Below, piece after piece: positions 37,276-46,885 of a stretch of 64,000 nt of DNA. The position numbers and the translations under genes were made by a program. A model generated the notes under the pieces. The model had not been told where the DNA came from. It saw only the letters and a list, made by a program, of their open reading frames with translations, and did not search any database. The stretch covers positions 42,917,139-42,981,138 of the forward strand of contig NC_037094.1 in NCBI RefSeq assembly GCF_002994745.2, in the 5' to 3' direction. The number at the start of each line of letters is the position of its first letter. Positions within the stretch are counted from its first letter, which is position 1. Source of the stretch: Rosa chinensis. Lineage: Eukaryota > Streptophyta > Magnoliopsida > Rosales > Rosaceae.

Positions 37276-38080
37276 ATACGACAATTTTAAGGGTGGTTCT
37301 AGTTGGGTCTCCAAATTTGTTATTTGGACCTCCCATACTTACTACCCCTTTAGTTTACTTTTTAGAATACCTGAAAAGTTAAGTATACCTCCTTATTTTA
37401 CCAAAGCACCCTTAAACATGAGATACAACAATCTGTTATGTTACTTTTTATCTCTATCTTTAACCACGAGAAGAAGAATGATCAAAATCACATAATATTG
37501 CTCTCTTATGAGTAGGTCTCTTCTCAACCAAAATTAATCAAAGGGTTGGTTCTCGATCTTGATATGTTCCTAGAATCCCTTTGAAATTGCTAAAAGAAGG
37601 ATTTCAGGCGTTTTGGGTTGGAAGATCGAGTAATAACTATATTATAATATTAAATGAATTTAGTTTAAGGAAATTCCAAATTAGATTGTTTTGAATTTAC
37701 TTTGTATTAAATGATGGGTTATGTATAGAAATTATTATTTTTACTTAATTATTTTAGGTAAATTATTAAGGGTTTTTGTCCATTTACCCCATTTATAGAG
37801 ATTTTTTTCCCACTTACCCCATTAAGTTTTTTTAATTCCCTCTTACCCAAAACACTCTAAGGAGGTCTTCCCTAATACCCCATTAAGATTTTTTTTTGTT
37901 TTTTAATTTTTTTAAATACCATTTTACCCTCACCCCTTTGTTACTTAAAGAGAGAGAGAGAAAATGAAAGAGAGAGAAACCATAGAAGACTTCGCCAGAG
38001 CCTCGTCACAGGTCGCCGGAATCTTGTCACCAGCTACCGCCCACCAGAATTTGCTGACAATCTCACCAAAAAGGTTTTTT

Positions 38081-38427
38081 TTGCCCCCAATAGACATCTA
38101 TTGCCCTCTAATAGACGTCTATTGCCCCCCAATAGACTACTATCGGCCATGTATTGCCCCCCAATAGACTACTATCGGCCATGTATTGCCCCTCAATACA
38201 CTACTATCAACCATGTATTGCCCCTCTATTGAGGGGCAATACTATTGCCCCCTAATAGACGTCTATTGCCCCCAATAGATGACTATCGGCCATGTATTGC
38301 CCCGTAATAGACGACTATCAACCATGTAATGCCCCCAATAGACGACTATCAGCCATGTATTGCCCCCAATAGACGACTATCAGTCATGTATTGCCCCCCA
38401 ATAGACGTCTATTGCCTCCCAATAGGA
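38081..38427. repeat. Minisatellite of about 36-bp units (tattgcccccaatagac..)
   Basis: About nine units combine TATTGCCCCCCAATAGAC with 'gactatcggccatg' spacers. Several units contain the perfect 12-base palindrome ATAGACGTCTAT. A local inversion (cccctctattgaggggcaat) occurs near 38222. The array lies wholly inside the Pack-MULE. Confidence 0.9.
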
Positions 38428-38682
38428 CTTTCAGTTGCTAAAATGGAAACTAATCTCCCTAACTTTAGACAAATAAAACTTTTATTACAGAAAAAAAATA
38501 AGGAAATTATATCAATTCAAAACGTCTATTACCTCCCAATAGACGCCTATTGCCCCTAATAGACATTTTTTTTTCTTTTTCTTTTCTTCTCAGACTTCTG
38601 CATAGTTTACCAAAAAAAAAAAAACTCTGGGCACCCAACTGTCCAACATTCCCAGCAACCACCGCAGAGAAGGCATATCTCT

Positions 38683-39106
38683 GATCCTTGATTTCCACAC
38701 CAAAACAGGATCTCTGTTCTTGATCAGCGCCTACCATTACTTCGCCTACAAATCGAACCCCAAACAAGTGTCGTTGCCTCATCGGATTACGTCCTCTTCC
38801 GGCCTTACATGATTGAGCTCGCCGAAATAGAAGTACGATAAGCCCAAATCGACGCCGTCTACGCCGCCCTTGGGTCCCTCGGCTGCAAGAAGCTTCTGAT
38901 TCACATCTCTGAGACCGGCTGGCTGTGAAAAGGCAACGAGGACGAGGCCAGAGCTATGTCGGATAATGCCAAAGGGGAACCTGATCGAGCTCGGATCTCA
39001 AAATCTACGTCTTCGTTCTGTTCAATGAGAACATGAAACCTGGCCCGAGTTTCGACAAGAACTTCTGGCTTTTGAAACCCGACGGAACTCCGGCGTATTC
39101 GCTTGG
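38683..39106 (+). pseudogene. Captured GH17 glucan endo-1,3-beta-glucosidase fragment
   Basis: Plant GH17 enzymes hydrolyse beta-1,3-glucan (callose) at the cell wall or in vacuoles. Translated blocks match the family in order: LDFHTKTGSLFLISAYHYFAY with KSNPKQVSL, then DYVLFRPY, AQIDAVYAALGSLGCKKLLI with HISETGW, KGNEDEARA..DNAK, NLIEL, and finally IYVFVLFNENMKPGPSFD with KNFWLLKPDGTPAYSLG. The ISETGW block contains the family's conserved glutamate. Several small frame changes (near 38770, 38925 and 38980) and in-frame stops (cga-taa near 38840, ctg-tga near 38927) make it non-functional. It covers roughly the second half of the enzyme without an obvious intron. It sits inside MULE termini, so it is interpreted as gene-fragment capture. 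The donor gene is not in this window. Confidence 0.85.
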
Positions 39107-39108
39107 AT

Positions 39109-39111
<3 letters not shown>

Positions 39112-39175
<64 letters not shown>
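39112..39175. repeat. (GA)n microsatellite
   Basis: An almost pure GA run of about 64 bases immediately after the GH17 fragment. It creates a long Ser/Leu-rich minus-strand frame that is not a gene. Confidence 0.95.
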
Positions 39176-39179
<4 letters not shown>

Positions 39180-39600
39180 GAGGGAGCGAGAGAGAGAGGA
39201 TCGGAGGGAGGAGCTAGAGAGATGAGAGAGTGGCATAAAATTTAGTTGTTTAATTAGGCTGAGGGTATATCTGTCATTGTAATCTAAATTGGGTTAATGG
39301 GAATAAAAATCTGTTACTGGGGTAATTGAGATAATTTTGTCCAATTTTGGTGCTTTGGGTCAAGGACTCTCAACTATATAGGCAATATACGGAAATTTCG
39401 GGAACAAAAAAATTAATTGAATGTTATATTTTGGGAAGGTACGTACGAAGAGTATTTATTTATTTATTTATCATTTTTCTCTCTTTGTCCTTATTTGTCT
39501 TTTCATAACTTGACATAGTCTATTAATAATTGAAAAAGGTTGGAGGTCCAAATATCAAATTTGGAAATTTAGAAGTCCAACTAGAACACTATAATTTTAA

Positions 39601-39782
39601 ACCAAGGCAAAAAAAAAAAAAAAATCAAGGGTCGCAAGCACACTGCTCAAACCAACCTAAAAATGCAGAGGCGAAAAAATCTAAGAAATGTGTAAGAAGA
39701 AGTCAGAAAGCTAAACCCCATTCAACAACGATGGCGTTATCGTATCGTCTATCATCATCATCATCATCATCATTTAGTAATT
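39601..39782 (+). other. Possible first-exon fragment before a Helitron-like end
   Basis: After an A-rich run, an ATG at 39731 opens MALSYRLSSSSSSSFSNLLY, with the serines from a (CAT)n run at about 39750-39773. It looks like a short N-terminal targeting-type sequence, but the frame runs into Helitron-like DNA and ends at 39829. It may be a gene fragment; no family was recognised. Confidence 0.3.
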
Positions 39783-40956
39783 TACTATATACTAAAGATG
39801 GGTTACTGTTCCTAAGGCACTGTTCATAAGCATGTGAACAGTGACGGCTCTATCTGAGCCGCTCAGGGATGACAAAACGATTTTGTCCCCGCTCAGGTTT
39901 GGTTATCGATCAAGGCTTGATAGAGTTTGAGTTTCTTTTGATAGAGTTTGGGTTTCTATTTCATATTAGACTTGATGAAATTTTTGTTTCTTTTGGGATT
40001 TTGTTGTTCGTCGAGCACACAGAAAAGAGGGGGAGAAGAGGACGAGGGAAGAAGGAAAAGAAGCAGAAGAGAGAGACCACAAACTTTTGCTTGCTTGCTT
40101 GAGAGAAAACAAGTGGAAAGTTTTTTTTTAATCTTAAATTTTCTGATTGAAATTGTTTCTGGGTTAGATTGTAGTGTGTTTCAAACAAGGAAAAGAAAAG
40201 TTTTTGTAGTGTGTTTGTTTTTGATCATTCACTTTTGATCTGTGAATTTGGGTTTGATTTATTGTTTTCTGATCAGCATCTTTTGTCATTTCGATTTTGT
40301 GATTTCTTTTTGATGTAATTTTTGTTGCATCTTTTAGATAAGTTTCTTTATGATCAGTTCATTATAGTTTGAAAAAGAGTGAGAGGGTTTCTGAGTATTT
40401 GATTTCTCTGAAGCTGAATAACGTTGTTTGGCAGTTTGGATATTATTTATAGTGGCTCAGTCTCTGGTGGCAGAGAAGAATTATACTTCTGAACATTTGA
40501 GGAAACGATTTCGAAGTACTCAGCGAAATCGTGCTCTGATGCTCACTGAAAATTCAGCAAATAATACAAATTCAGATGTTGATAATACAGGTTAAGAGAC
40601 AAGTTCTACAAGCAATTTCATTTTTTTTAGATTTTAGACAATATGTACATAAGCTTTGTTAATTCATTTTGGCATTAATATCACCTCAGATTTTCTACAT
40701 CAATTTTAGTAGGAAGAAAAAAAATATTCATGCCTGCAATACATGGACATTACTCACAACCGCTACTACTACATCTCATATCAACCATTTTACCCTGCAG
40801 GCACTAACATCTAGAGAAACCTCAAGCAACATCAAAAATTTCATTCAATCCTATATTACTATTTTAACATGTCAACCAAAACGATTCGGCTTTCAGTTTC
40901 AACATGAATGGATATGAACAACAAATCCCGCAGCATAGCACGGGCAAAATTACTAG
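39783..40956 (+). mobile_element. Helitron-like element (non-autonomous)
   Basis: The 3' end has the Helitron hallmark: a short GC-rich hairpin CCCGCAGCATAGCACGGG, nine bases, then CTAG at 40953-40956. The 5' side begins near 'actatatactaaag', similar to Helitron starts (TCTATACTA..) although the first TC is not clear. An interior block (40450-40605) reads RKRFRSTQRNRALMLTEN, similar in style to the start of plant Helitron proteins; this is weak. No helicase is present. Confidence 0.55.
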
Positions 40957-43195
40957 GCCTTTCTGAAGATTAGTGCAAGAGCGAGCTGCTCCAGGGGGGT
41001 ATATCTTGTCTCCGTCCCGTTCATGCCTCTGCCGGCATAGAATACTGGGAGCTTTTCCTGGCCCTCTCATTGTACAATGGTGCAGCTTACCGCTGATGGG
41101 GATACCTCTAGGTAGATGTACAGTATCTCACCCTGTACAGGAATGGAAAGAAGTGGGACTACTGCCAAGTACCCCTTCAAGCTCTGGAACGCCGCCTCAC
41201 AGTCTGGGGTTCAGTCAATTTCTTTCTTGTGGGTCTGGAGATGAACCAAGAAAGGGCGATTAGTTTGCCCTGGAGGCTCTGAACGTACACCTTCCATTCC
41301 GGGGACTTCATGTTGAGGATGGCTTGCACCTTGTCAGGGTTAGCTTCTATGCCTCGTTCACTGACGATATATCCCAAGAACTTGCTGGCAGTGACGCCAA
41401 AGAAAAAGTTTTCGCCTTTTCGGGATTGAGGCACATACCATAGGCCAAGAGAATGGCGAATATAATGCGGGGGTTTGCCATGTGTCCGCTGGCCTTGATG
41501 CTCTTAACTAGCATATCGTCCACGTAGACCTCTATTATTTTTCCTAGGTGTTCCGCGAACATGGCGTTCATCAACCGCTGGTATGTTGCCCCAGCATTCT
41601 TCAACCCGAAAGGCATGACATTGTAATAGTATATGGCCTTTGTCGGTTGTGAAGGTGGTGCATTCCTGGTCGCTGGGGTGCATCTTGATTTGGTTGTATC
41701 CTGAGAATGCGTCCATCATGCTGAGCAACTCATGTCCCACTGTAACGTCAACCAGTTGGTCTATGCGGGGTAGCGAGAAACTATCCTTGGGGCATGCCTT
41801 GTTGAAACCCTTAAAGTCTACACATATCCGCCACTTTCCACTAGGTTTCTTAACCATAACCAAGTTGGAAATCCACTGAGGATAATTGACTTAGCGGATG
41901 AACCCAATGCCCTGAAGCTTGGCGACCTCTTCCCCTATTGCACGATATCTCTCTTCATCGAAGGCCCTTCGCCGCTACTTGACCGGATAGAAGGATGGTT
42001 TGATGCTCAACTTGTGCGTGATGATCTCAAGGGAGATGCCTGGCATATCAGCATAGAACCATGCAAAGATGGCGGCGTTGTCTCGTAGAAACTGAGTGAG
42101 TTCTGCCGCTATCTCTGGGGCTAGCTGAGCGCCTCTGCGAACCGTTCGCTCAAGGTACTTGTCGGAGATGCTGATAACCTTCAAGAATGTCTCTGGGTTG
42201 ACAGGTTCCTTTTTTACATATTTCTCCTCGTCATCCCTAGGATCATCAAAAATATTTGTCACCGGTACATGGTTTCCTACCTTTAGGATCTCATGGGGGA
42301 GTGTCGACCGTGCCACAGTTGTTGAATAACATTCTCGTGCCAGTTGTTGACTTCCTTTCATGCAGCCTATCCCATTGGGTGTAGGGAACTTCATGAGAAG
42401 CATGTATCCGGCTATGATGCATTTTAGTTTATTGAGCGTCGGTCGACCAATGATGACATTATATGAACTGAAGTAATAGACAATGATGAACTCTGTATGT
42501 ATTTCCGCTGTTCATGGGCTCGCACCGATGACTAGGCGCATGTAGTCAGAGCCTAGCGGTTGCGTGACGTCACCGGAGAAACGGAGCAAGGGCTCGTGAT
42601 CTTGGAGTAATTTCCTATTCCGCTGGAGTTGGTTGTAGCAGCCATTGAATATGACATTGACAACGGATCCGCTGTCAACAAGGACCCTTCCCACTGACCA
42701 TTTATCAAGCATGGCGTCGATGAAGAATGGATCGTCGTAGGGTAGATGCACTCCGCGCTCCTGTTTCTCCGAGAAGGTAATGGGTTCCCAACCAGACTTT
42801 GGGAGTTTAGCAGATCTCTCATAACGGATGTTGCAAATCTCTTTGGGGTAGTTGGCGCGTGCATAGCGTTTTCTTGCCCTATGAGAGATGTTGGTGATCG
42901 GAGCACCGCCGTCGATGGTGCTGATGCGACGCATCGGCTCGATGTTGGCAACCACCAATGATGGTTGACGCACCTTGAATTGTTCCAACTTGCCATCATG
43001 ATACAGAGTCTCAATTGCTGTTTTGAGAGCATTGTAGTTGTTAGTGTTGTGACCGTTGTCCTCGTGGTATTTACACCACTTGCCAGTGTTTCTGGGTTTT
43101 CCCTCCCTTGGGTATTTTCTTGGGGGTGGCGGTGGAATCTGGTCTTTGCACTGGTCGTATATCTCTTCATACGAAGCTATAAGGACTGTAAACAC
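40957..43195 (-). pseudogene. Gypsy pol pseudogene (protease, RT, RNase H start)
   Basis: The minus strand encodes, in order: a gag-end zinc-knuckle-like block (KWCKYHEDNGHNTNNYNALK), an aspartic protease site with DSG (GRVLVDSGSVVNVIF), an RT beginning (MVKKPSGKWRICVDFKGFNK, ACPKDSFSLPRIDQLVD, MDAFSGYNQIKMHP), the RT catalytic block (EVYVDDMLVKS), a connection block (LQGKLIALSWFISRPT) and a few residues of RNase H (near 41100-40980). In a working element these proteases and polymerases copy the RNA into DNA in cytoplasmic particles. Here the frame is broken near 42510, 41975, 41880, 41620, 41430 and 41190, so the product cannot be made. Homology ends abruptly at 40957. Confidence 0.88.
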
Positions 43196-44718
43196 TGCGT
43201 ACCACTGGGAGGACTCCTTCTGTTTGTTACGGTTGTCCCAGTGGGATGAGCGGTTGCCCTTGTGGTAATGCTGGTCCTTTTGCCGCTTGCTCTGGTAGTT
43301 GCCTTATTGCCACTCTCTCTTTTTATCAGTTGGCGGCATAACAGAAGTTTTGTTAGCGGTTTCCTGCTGGCTGGAGGAGGGTTGAGTGGACTTTGTTGGT
43401 GTTGGCGGTGGTGGTGGGGCTTCTCCGTATGTGATGAACTCCGCTTATGCCTGGATGACTGCCTCGCTCATGACGTGGTCATATGAGGTGTTTGAATGAT
43501 TGTAATTGAGATGATAGAGAAATGGTCCCTTTAGAAGTCCTTGCTTAAAGGCCGCCAGTGCCATTGTTTTATCAAGATCGCTGCACTGAGATGCTGCTGC
43601 AGTGCTGCTTGCCACCTGGTGACAAATGCCTTCAGCATTTCCTCTATGCCCTGCTTGACGTTGAACAACTGACTTGTGTAGTGATGTCCAGTGGACAACA
43701 GGATGAACCGTGATAGGAAAACGTTTGATAGTGCGTGGAATGAGTCAATGGATCCCCGTGAGCACTCAAAGAACTAACTCATTGCCTCACTATCTAACGT
43801 TTCGCTGAACAAGTGGCAGAGGGTGGCGTCATCAAATCCTTTGTTGTTGGTTACCTTCTTGAAAGTGTCCATGTGTACGAAGGGGTCCGTCATTCTACCG
43901 TACTGTGGCATCTTTGGTGTTTTTGCATGTGTTGGCCGGACGACATGCAGGATCCTAGCGATGAATGGCCCCGGCCTGGACGCAAAGAGCTGATTTGGAA
44001 TCGGCGCTGAGGCGTCTGCCTCCCCTCGGATTAGCCTTTGCTCTAATTGTTGCATCCTTTATAGGATTAGGGCTGTTTCATCTCTAGCGGGTCCCACCTA
44101 GAGGTTCCGCTGCGCCAGCTCCCGCCTCGGGGCAGGTGGGTTACCTTCAGTTCTAGCCCTGGCTGCGGAGCGGTTGGTGTGCAGTTGTGATTCCTCCTCT
44201 TGCTCTAACATTAGTCGGGGTGGGGGAGGTGGACCCATTCCCAATAGCCCTGATGGGCTCAGCGGTATCTGCATTTGTATGACTGGTGCGAGTACCAATC
44301 TGCCGGCGTTGGGTCGACTACGCCTGGTACTTTGCGATTACTCGCTCTACGCTTGGTTAGAGTTTGCCTCCAGCGCCTTCTTCAGTTCGTTGAATTTTGA
44401 CATCAGCATGACCACTTGCTTTTGGGCCTCGGCCTTTTCCCTGCGCTCCTGTTCGTGCTCCCTACTTGCCTTGTGGAGGTCTGCTAATGTCAGCTCATAC
44501 ATAGCTGCGAGGTCCTGACCCGGTGGGCGACTGCTGCCTGGTCGGGCCTCCATTGCAGTTTGAGTCAGCTGGACCTGGGGAGTATCTTGGGGTTCAGCGC
44601 TAGGGTTGGCCGGAGTGTTGAATAATGCGCGGTTAACCTTAGTCGTACGGTTGTTGGGATGGGGGTTGGCGGATTGGTCTGCTTGCTCTTTAGCGTTTCC
44701 CCCACTACCGTTAGTCAT
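43196..44718 (-). pseudogene. Gypsy gag pseudogene
   Basis: The ATG at 44718 (minus) opens MTNGSGGNAKEQADQSANPH and continues with a Glu/Lys/Arg-rich helical segment to a stop at about 44347. Downstream pieces in other frames (44055-43774, MQQLEQRLIRGEADASAPIP, and a block with MPQYGRMTDPFVHMDTFKKV) resemble the capsid region of plant gypsy gag. Multiple frame changes separate the pieces. Gag would form the cytoplasmic particle around the element's RNA. The nearest landmark is the primer site 40 bases upstream. Confidence 0.75.
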
Positions 44719-44757
44719 GGTGATCGTTGTGGTGGGATGGCCTTTTGCTCAAGGATT

Positions 44758-44774
44758 CCCATAGACGGCGCCAA
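44758..44774 (-). other. Retrotransposon primer-binding site
   Basis: The minus strand reads TTGGCGCCGTCTATGGG directly after the LTR end (..TTAACA). TGGCGCC-type primer sites are usual in plant Tat-like elements. Its position fixes the LTR end at 44775. Confidence 0.78.
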
Positions 44775-45226
44775 TGTTAATGTCTAAGATTTAGCGATAG
44801 CTAAATCTAAGTTAACGCTGGTCCGATGGGCGGACCGCTACTTGTGATTCTCTTGGGACTCCTGCTATCTATCAAATGAAATACAAAGGGCGTCAGAGAC
44901 TCCGATGCCTAAGTTAGTCAATGTATTTGTGTTAACAGAATAACAATAAGTAAGTAGTAAATGCGTAATTAATGAGGAGAGAAGAGTGAACCTTTTATAT
45001 GTGGGGAAGAGGCTGACCTCTTCCTTGTTTTCGATGTGGGACTGATATGCTTCAGTTCGCCGCTTCTGATGCTTCAGCGAGGTGATCTGGGCGTGGCCAG
45101 TGGCAGAGCGTCGGCTATGATGTGGGACTGAGCCGGGGCTTAGGTGATAGCCTGCTTGGCTGTGTTTCAGTAGGTCACACCGTTGGTGGTTATTGATACT
45201 GTTGGCGGTAGCATGAGCCTGGCTCA
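44775..45226 (-). mobile_element. 5' LTR (452 bp) of the Tat-type gypsy
   Basis: On the minus strand it starts TGAGCCAGGCTCATGC (a small palindrome TGAGCC-A-GGCTCA at the very end) and ends ATTAACA. It is immediately followed by the primer site. No second copy was seen, consistent with 3' truncation of the element. Confidence 0.72.
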
Positions 45227-45728
45227 TTATAGCTAATTATGCTTGGCCAATGCATATGTAAGTACAAAGATTGAGCACTTTCTATTCAACGGTTTGAGAG
45301 ATCCACTATTCGATTACATTACGGCAAATCAACCGTTAGATTTTTATGTATGCATGAGTAGATCACTTCTGAAAATTATCTTTCAAATTACTATTCATTA
45401 AGGTACCGAACTAGATCAAATCAATGGACGAACCAAATCTGTCAAACATGAACCGCTCATGTTCATAAATGATAAATCACGATTATGAATGCCTTAACGA
45501 TTTTCAATTTGGTTGAAAAAATTACATAAATATCTAAACATCTAACTGTTGATTTGTGGAGTTGTGATCGAAAAATAAGTTTGTCAAAAAAGTCTTCAAC
45601 TAATTCTCATTAGAAGGGATCCCCTCAATTCTCAAAACTCACACAATGGTCTAGATATATTGCTATTCTCTATTTGATAGAATAAATATATCGCAACATG
45701 AATAGATGAAACAGATCAAGACCAAGTG
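45227..45728. other. Flanking sequence without recognised features
   Basis: AT-rich, no open frame of interest and no terminal motif. It separates the gypsy LTR from the tandem repeat at 45729. Confidence 0.4.
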
Positions 45729-46072
45729 AAACGATGTAGACTGATAGTGACAGTCTGACTAAAGTCTTCCAAATGAGATAGAGGATTAGAGGTTGCAATT
45801 AAAATGATGTAGGCTGATATTGATAGTGGTTGCAATTAAAATGATGTAGGCTGATATTGATGGTGGTTGCAATTTAAATGATGTAGGCTGATATTGACAG
45901 TTTGGCTAAGTCTTCCAAATTAAAATTGACAGTTTGGCTAAGTCTTCCAAATTAAAATGATGTAGGCTGATATTGACAATTTGGCTAAGTCTTCCAAATG
46001 AGACAGAGGTTGCAATTAAAATGATGTAGGCTTATAGTGACAGTCTGACTAAGTCGTCCGAATGAGATAGAG
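45729..46072. repeat. Degenerate tandem repeat (atgatgtaggctgata..)
   Basis: The phrase ATGATGTAGGCTGATATTGA or a close variant recurs at about 45803, 45840, 45879, 45957 and 46020, interleaved with 'tttggctaagtcttccaaat' and 'gaggttgcaattaaa'. Spacing varies from about 36 to 78 bases, so units have been rearranged. The phrase 'gaggattagaggttg' also occurs right of the neighbouring MULE at about 52687, indicating that the MULE inserted in or beside this array. Confidence 0.85.
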
Positions 46073-46261
46073 GACTCTTCAGAGGGGAGGAGGCTGGAAT
46101 GCGCAGGTTGTAAGTTATAGTCGGTCAAACTAATATACGTAGAGCAAGGATATCCACATGTTTTTTAAAACTTGGGGCATGGTGCAATTTCACACTAACG
46201 GAACGTTATTTGTAAAACTTTGAGCCGTTATGGTAAAGTCGCGATCGCTGAAACCAATATC

Positions 46262-46399
46262 GAGGAGCTGCCAAAGGCTTAGCCTTTGCAGATTACTATG
46301 GCGTAGGTGAAGATGATGAAGGCATTGAGGACATGCATGTAAGATCTTCGGTTAGCGAATCTGAAGAATTATCTCATCCCATCTCCCATCATCTTGGCC
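46262..46399 (+). other. Captured exon-like block with splice donor
   Basis: An open frame reads GAAKGLAFADYYGVGEDDEG and continues IEDMHVRSSVSESEELSH to ...HHLGR, then a donor-like GTAAGT at 46400. Composition and codon structure look like real coding DNA, unlike the flanks. A candidate partner block with an acceptor (tgatgcag|gagcaacc) lies at 51480. Joining the two continues the frame for about ten residues to a stop. The source gene was not recognised. Confidence 0.45.
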
Positions 46400-46885
46400 G
46401 GTAAGTCCTAGTTAAAATTTCAAATATTTTTTTTATCTAGATGTAAGATATCTGATATTGCTATGACAATTATTTTCTTACTGAGGCTGGTCTTTAATTG
46501 AAATTTGAAACACATCGGGTTGAACTGGTATATGCTAATCAACTAGCTAGGTTAATTGGGTTTCTATGGATGGAGTATGCATGAATTTTTTCCTTCAATT
46601 TATTAAAGTTTAAGAAGTCGTACTCCTGTTCACTTGCAAGTAGCCAAAAACCAAATTTGAAATTGATCATTGATTCGTTGTTGTTGTTAGTAGATGTGAC
46701 TGTGTTAAGTAAGATCCTACTAATGCAACGAAAATTAATCCTGGAAAGTAACAGGAATGAAAGCAAAAAAATTATTTTTCTTGTCATCAACTCCCAATTT
46801 GTTGTTGTACAAGATTGTCTCATTCACTATCCAAAACCCAAACTAAGACGATTGGGTGACCAAATCAGATTGACACGGAAGATAA

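Larger units (their letters stand above)
37770..39342. mobile_element. Pack-MULE carrying a beta-1,3-glucanase fragment
   Basis: Terminal inverted repeats share 'atttacccc..tagagatttttttcccacttacccca' on the left with 'aattaccccagtaacagatttttattcccattaaccca' (inverse of the right end), shown here only as blocks. The left sub-terminal phrase 'acccaaaacactctaagg' also occurs in the MULE at 56945-58307, so the two are related. No clean 9-bp TSD could be found and the exact ends are uncertain by several bases. Inside lie a minisatellite (38081-38427) and a GH17 fragment. Confidence 0.7.
37291..39592. mobile_element. MULE-like element (2.3 kb), outer of a nested pair
   Basis: TIRs share GTTCTAGTTGG..TCT..AAATTT..ATTTGGACCTCC (left at 37291, right inverted from 39592). 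The flanking direct repeat AATTTTAA lies at 37283-37290 and 39593-39600: 8 bp, or 9 bp with one mismatch. Another MULE (about 37770-39342) is nested inside, so the outer element is only about 0.7 kb itself. Confidence 0.72.
40957..45226 (-). mobile_element. 5' part of a Tat-type Ty3-gypsy retrotransposon, 3' truncated
   Basis: On the minus strand the order is: 5' LTR (45226-44775), primer site, gag (from 44718), protease, reverse transcriptase, start of RNase H. The sequence stops at 40957, exactly beside the Helitron-like 3' end. Integrase and the 3' LTR are missing. The RT signature (MPFGLKNAGATYQRLMNAMF..YVDDMLVKS) is that of the Tat lineage. The sequence contains many frame changes and stops. 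Confidence 0.88.

Noticed and set aside
38081..38427. CRISPR-like repeat array
   Set aside because: Repeats and spacers are both repeated and degenerate, unit length varies, and it lies in a plant MULE; it is a minisatellite.
38901..39236. Ser/Leu-rich minus-strand open frame
   Set aside because: It is generated by the (GA)n microsatellite and is antisense to the GH17 fragment.
42553..43170. 205-residue minus-strand open frame
   Set aside because: It is the out-of-frame shadow of the gypsy gag/protease region at 43195-42512, where the zinc-knuckle-like and protease motifs lie in the other frame.
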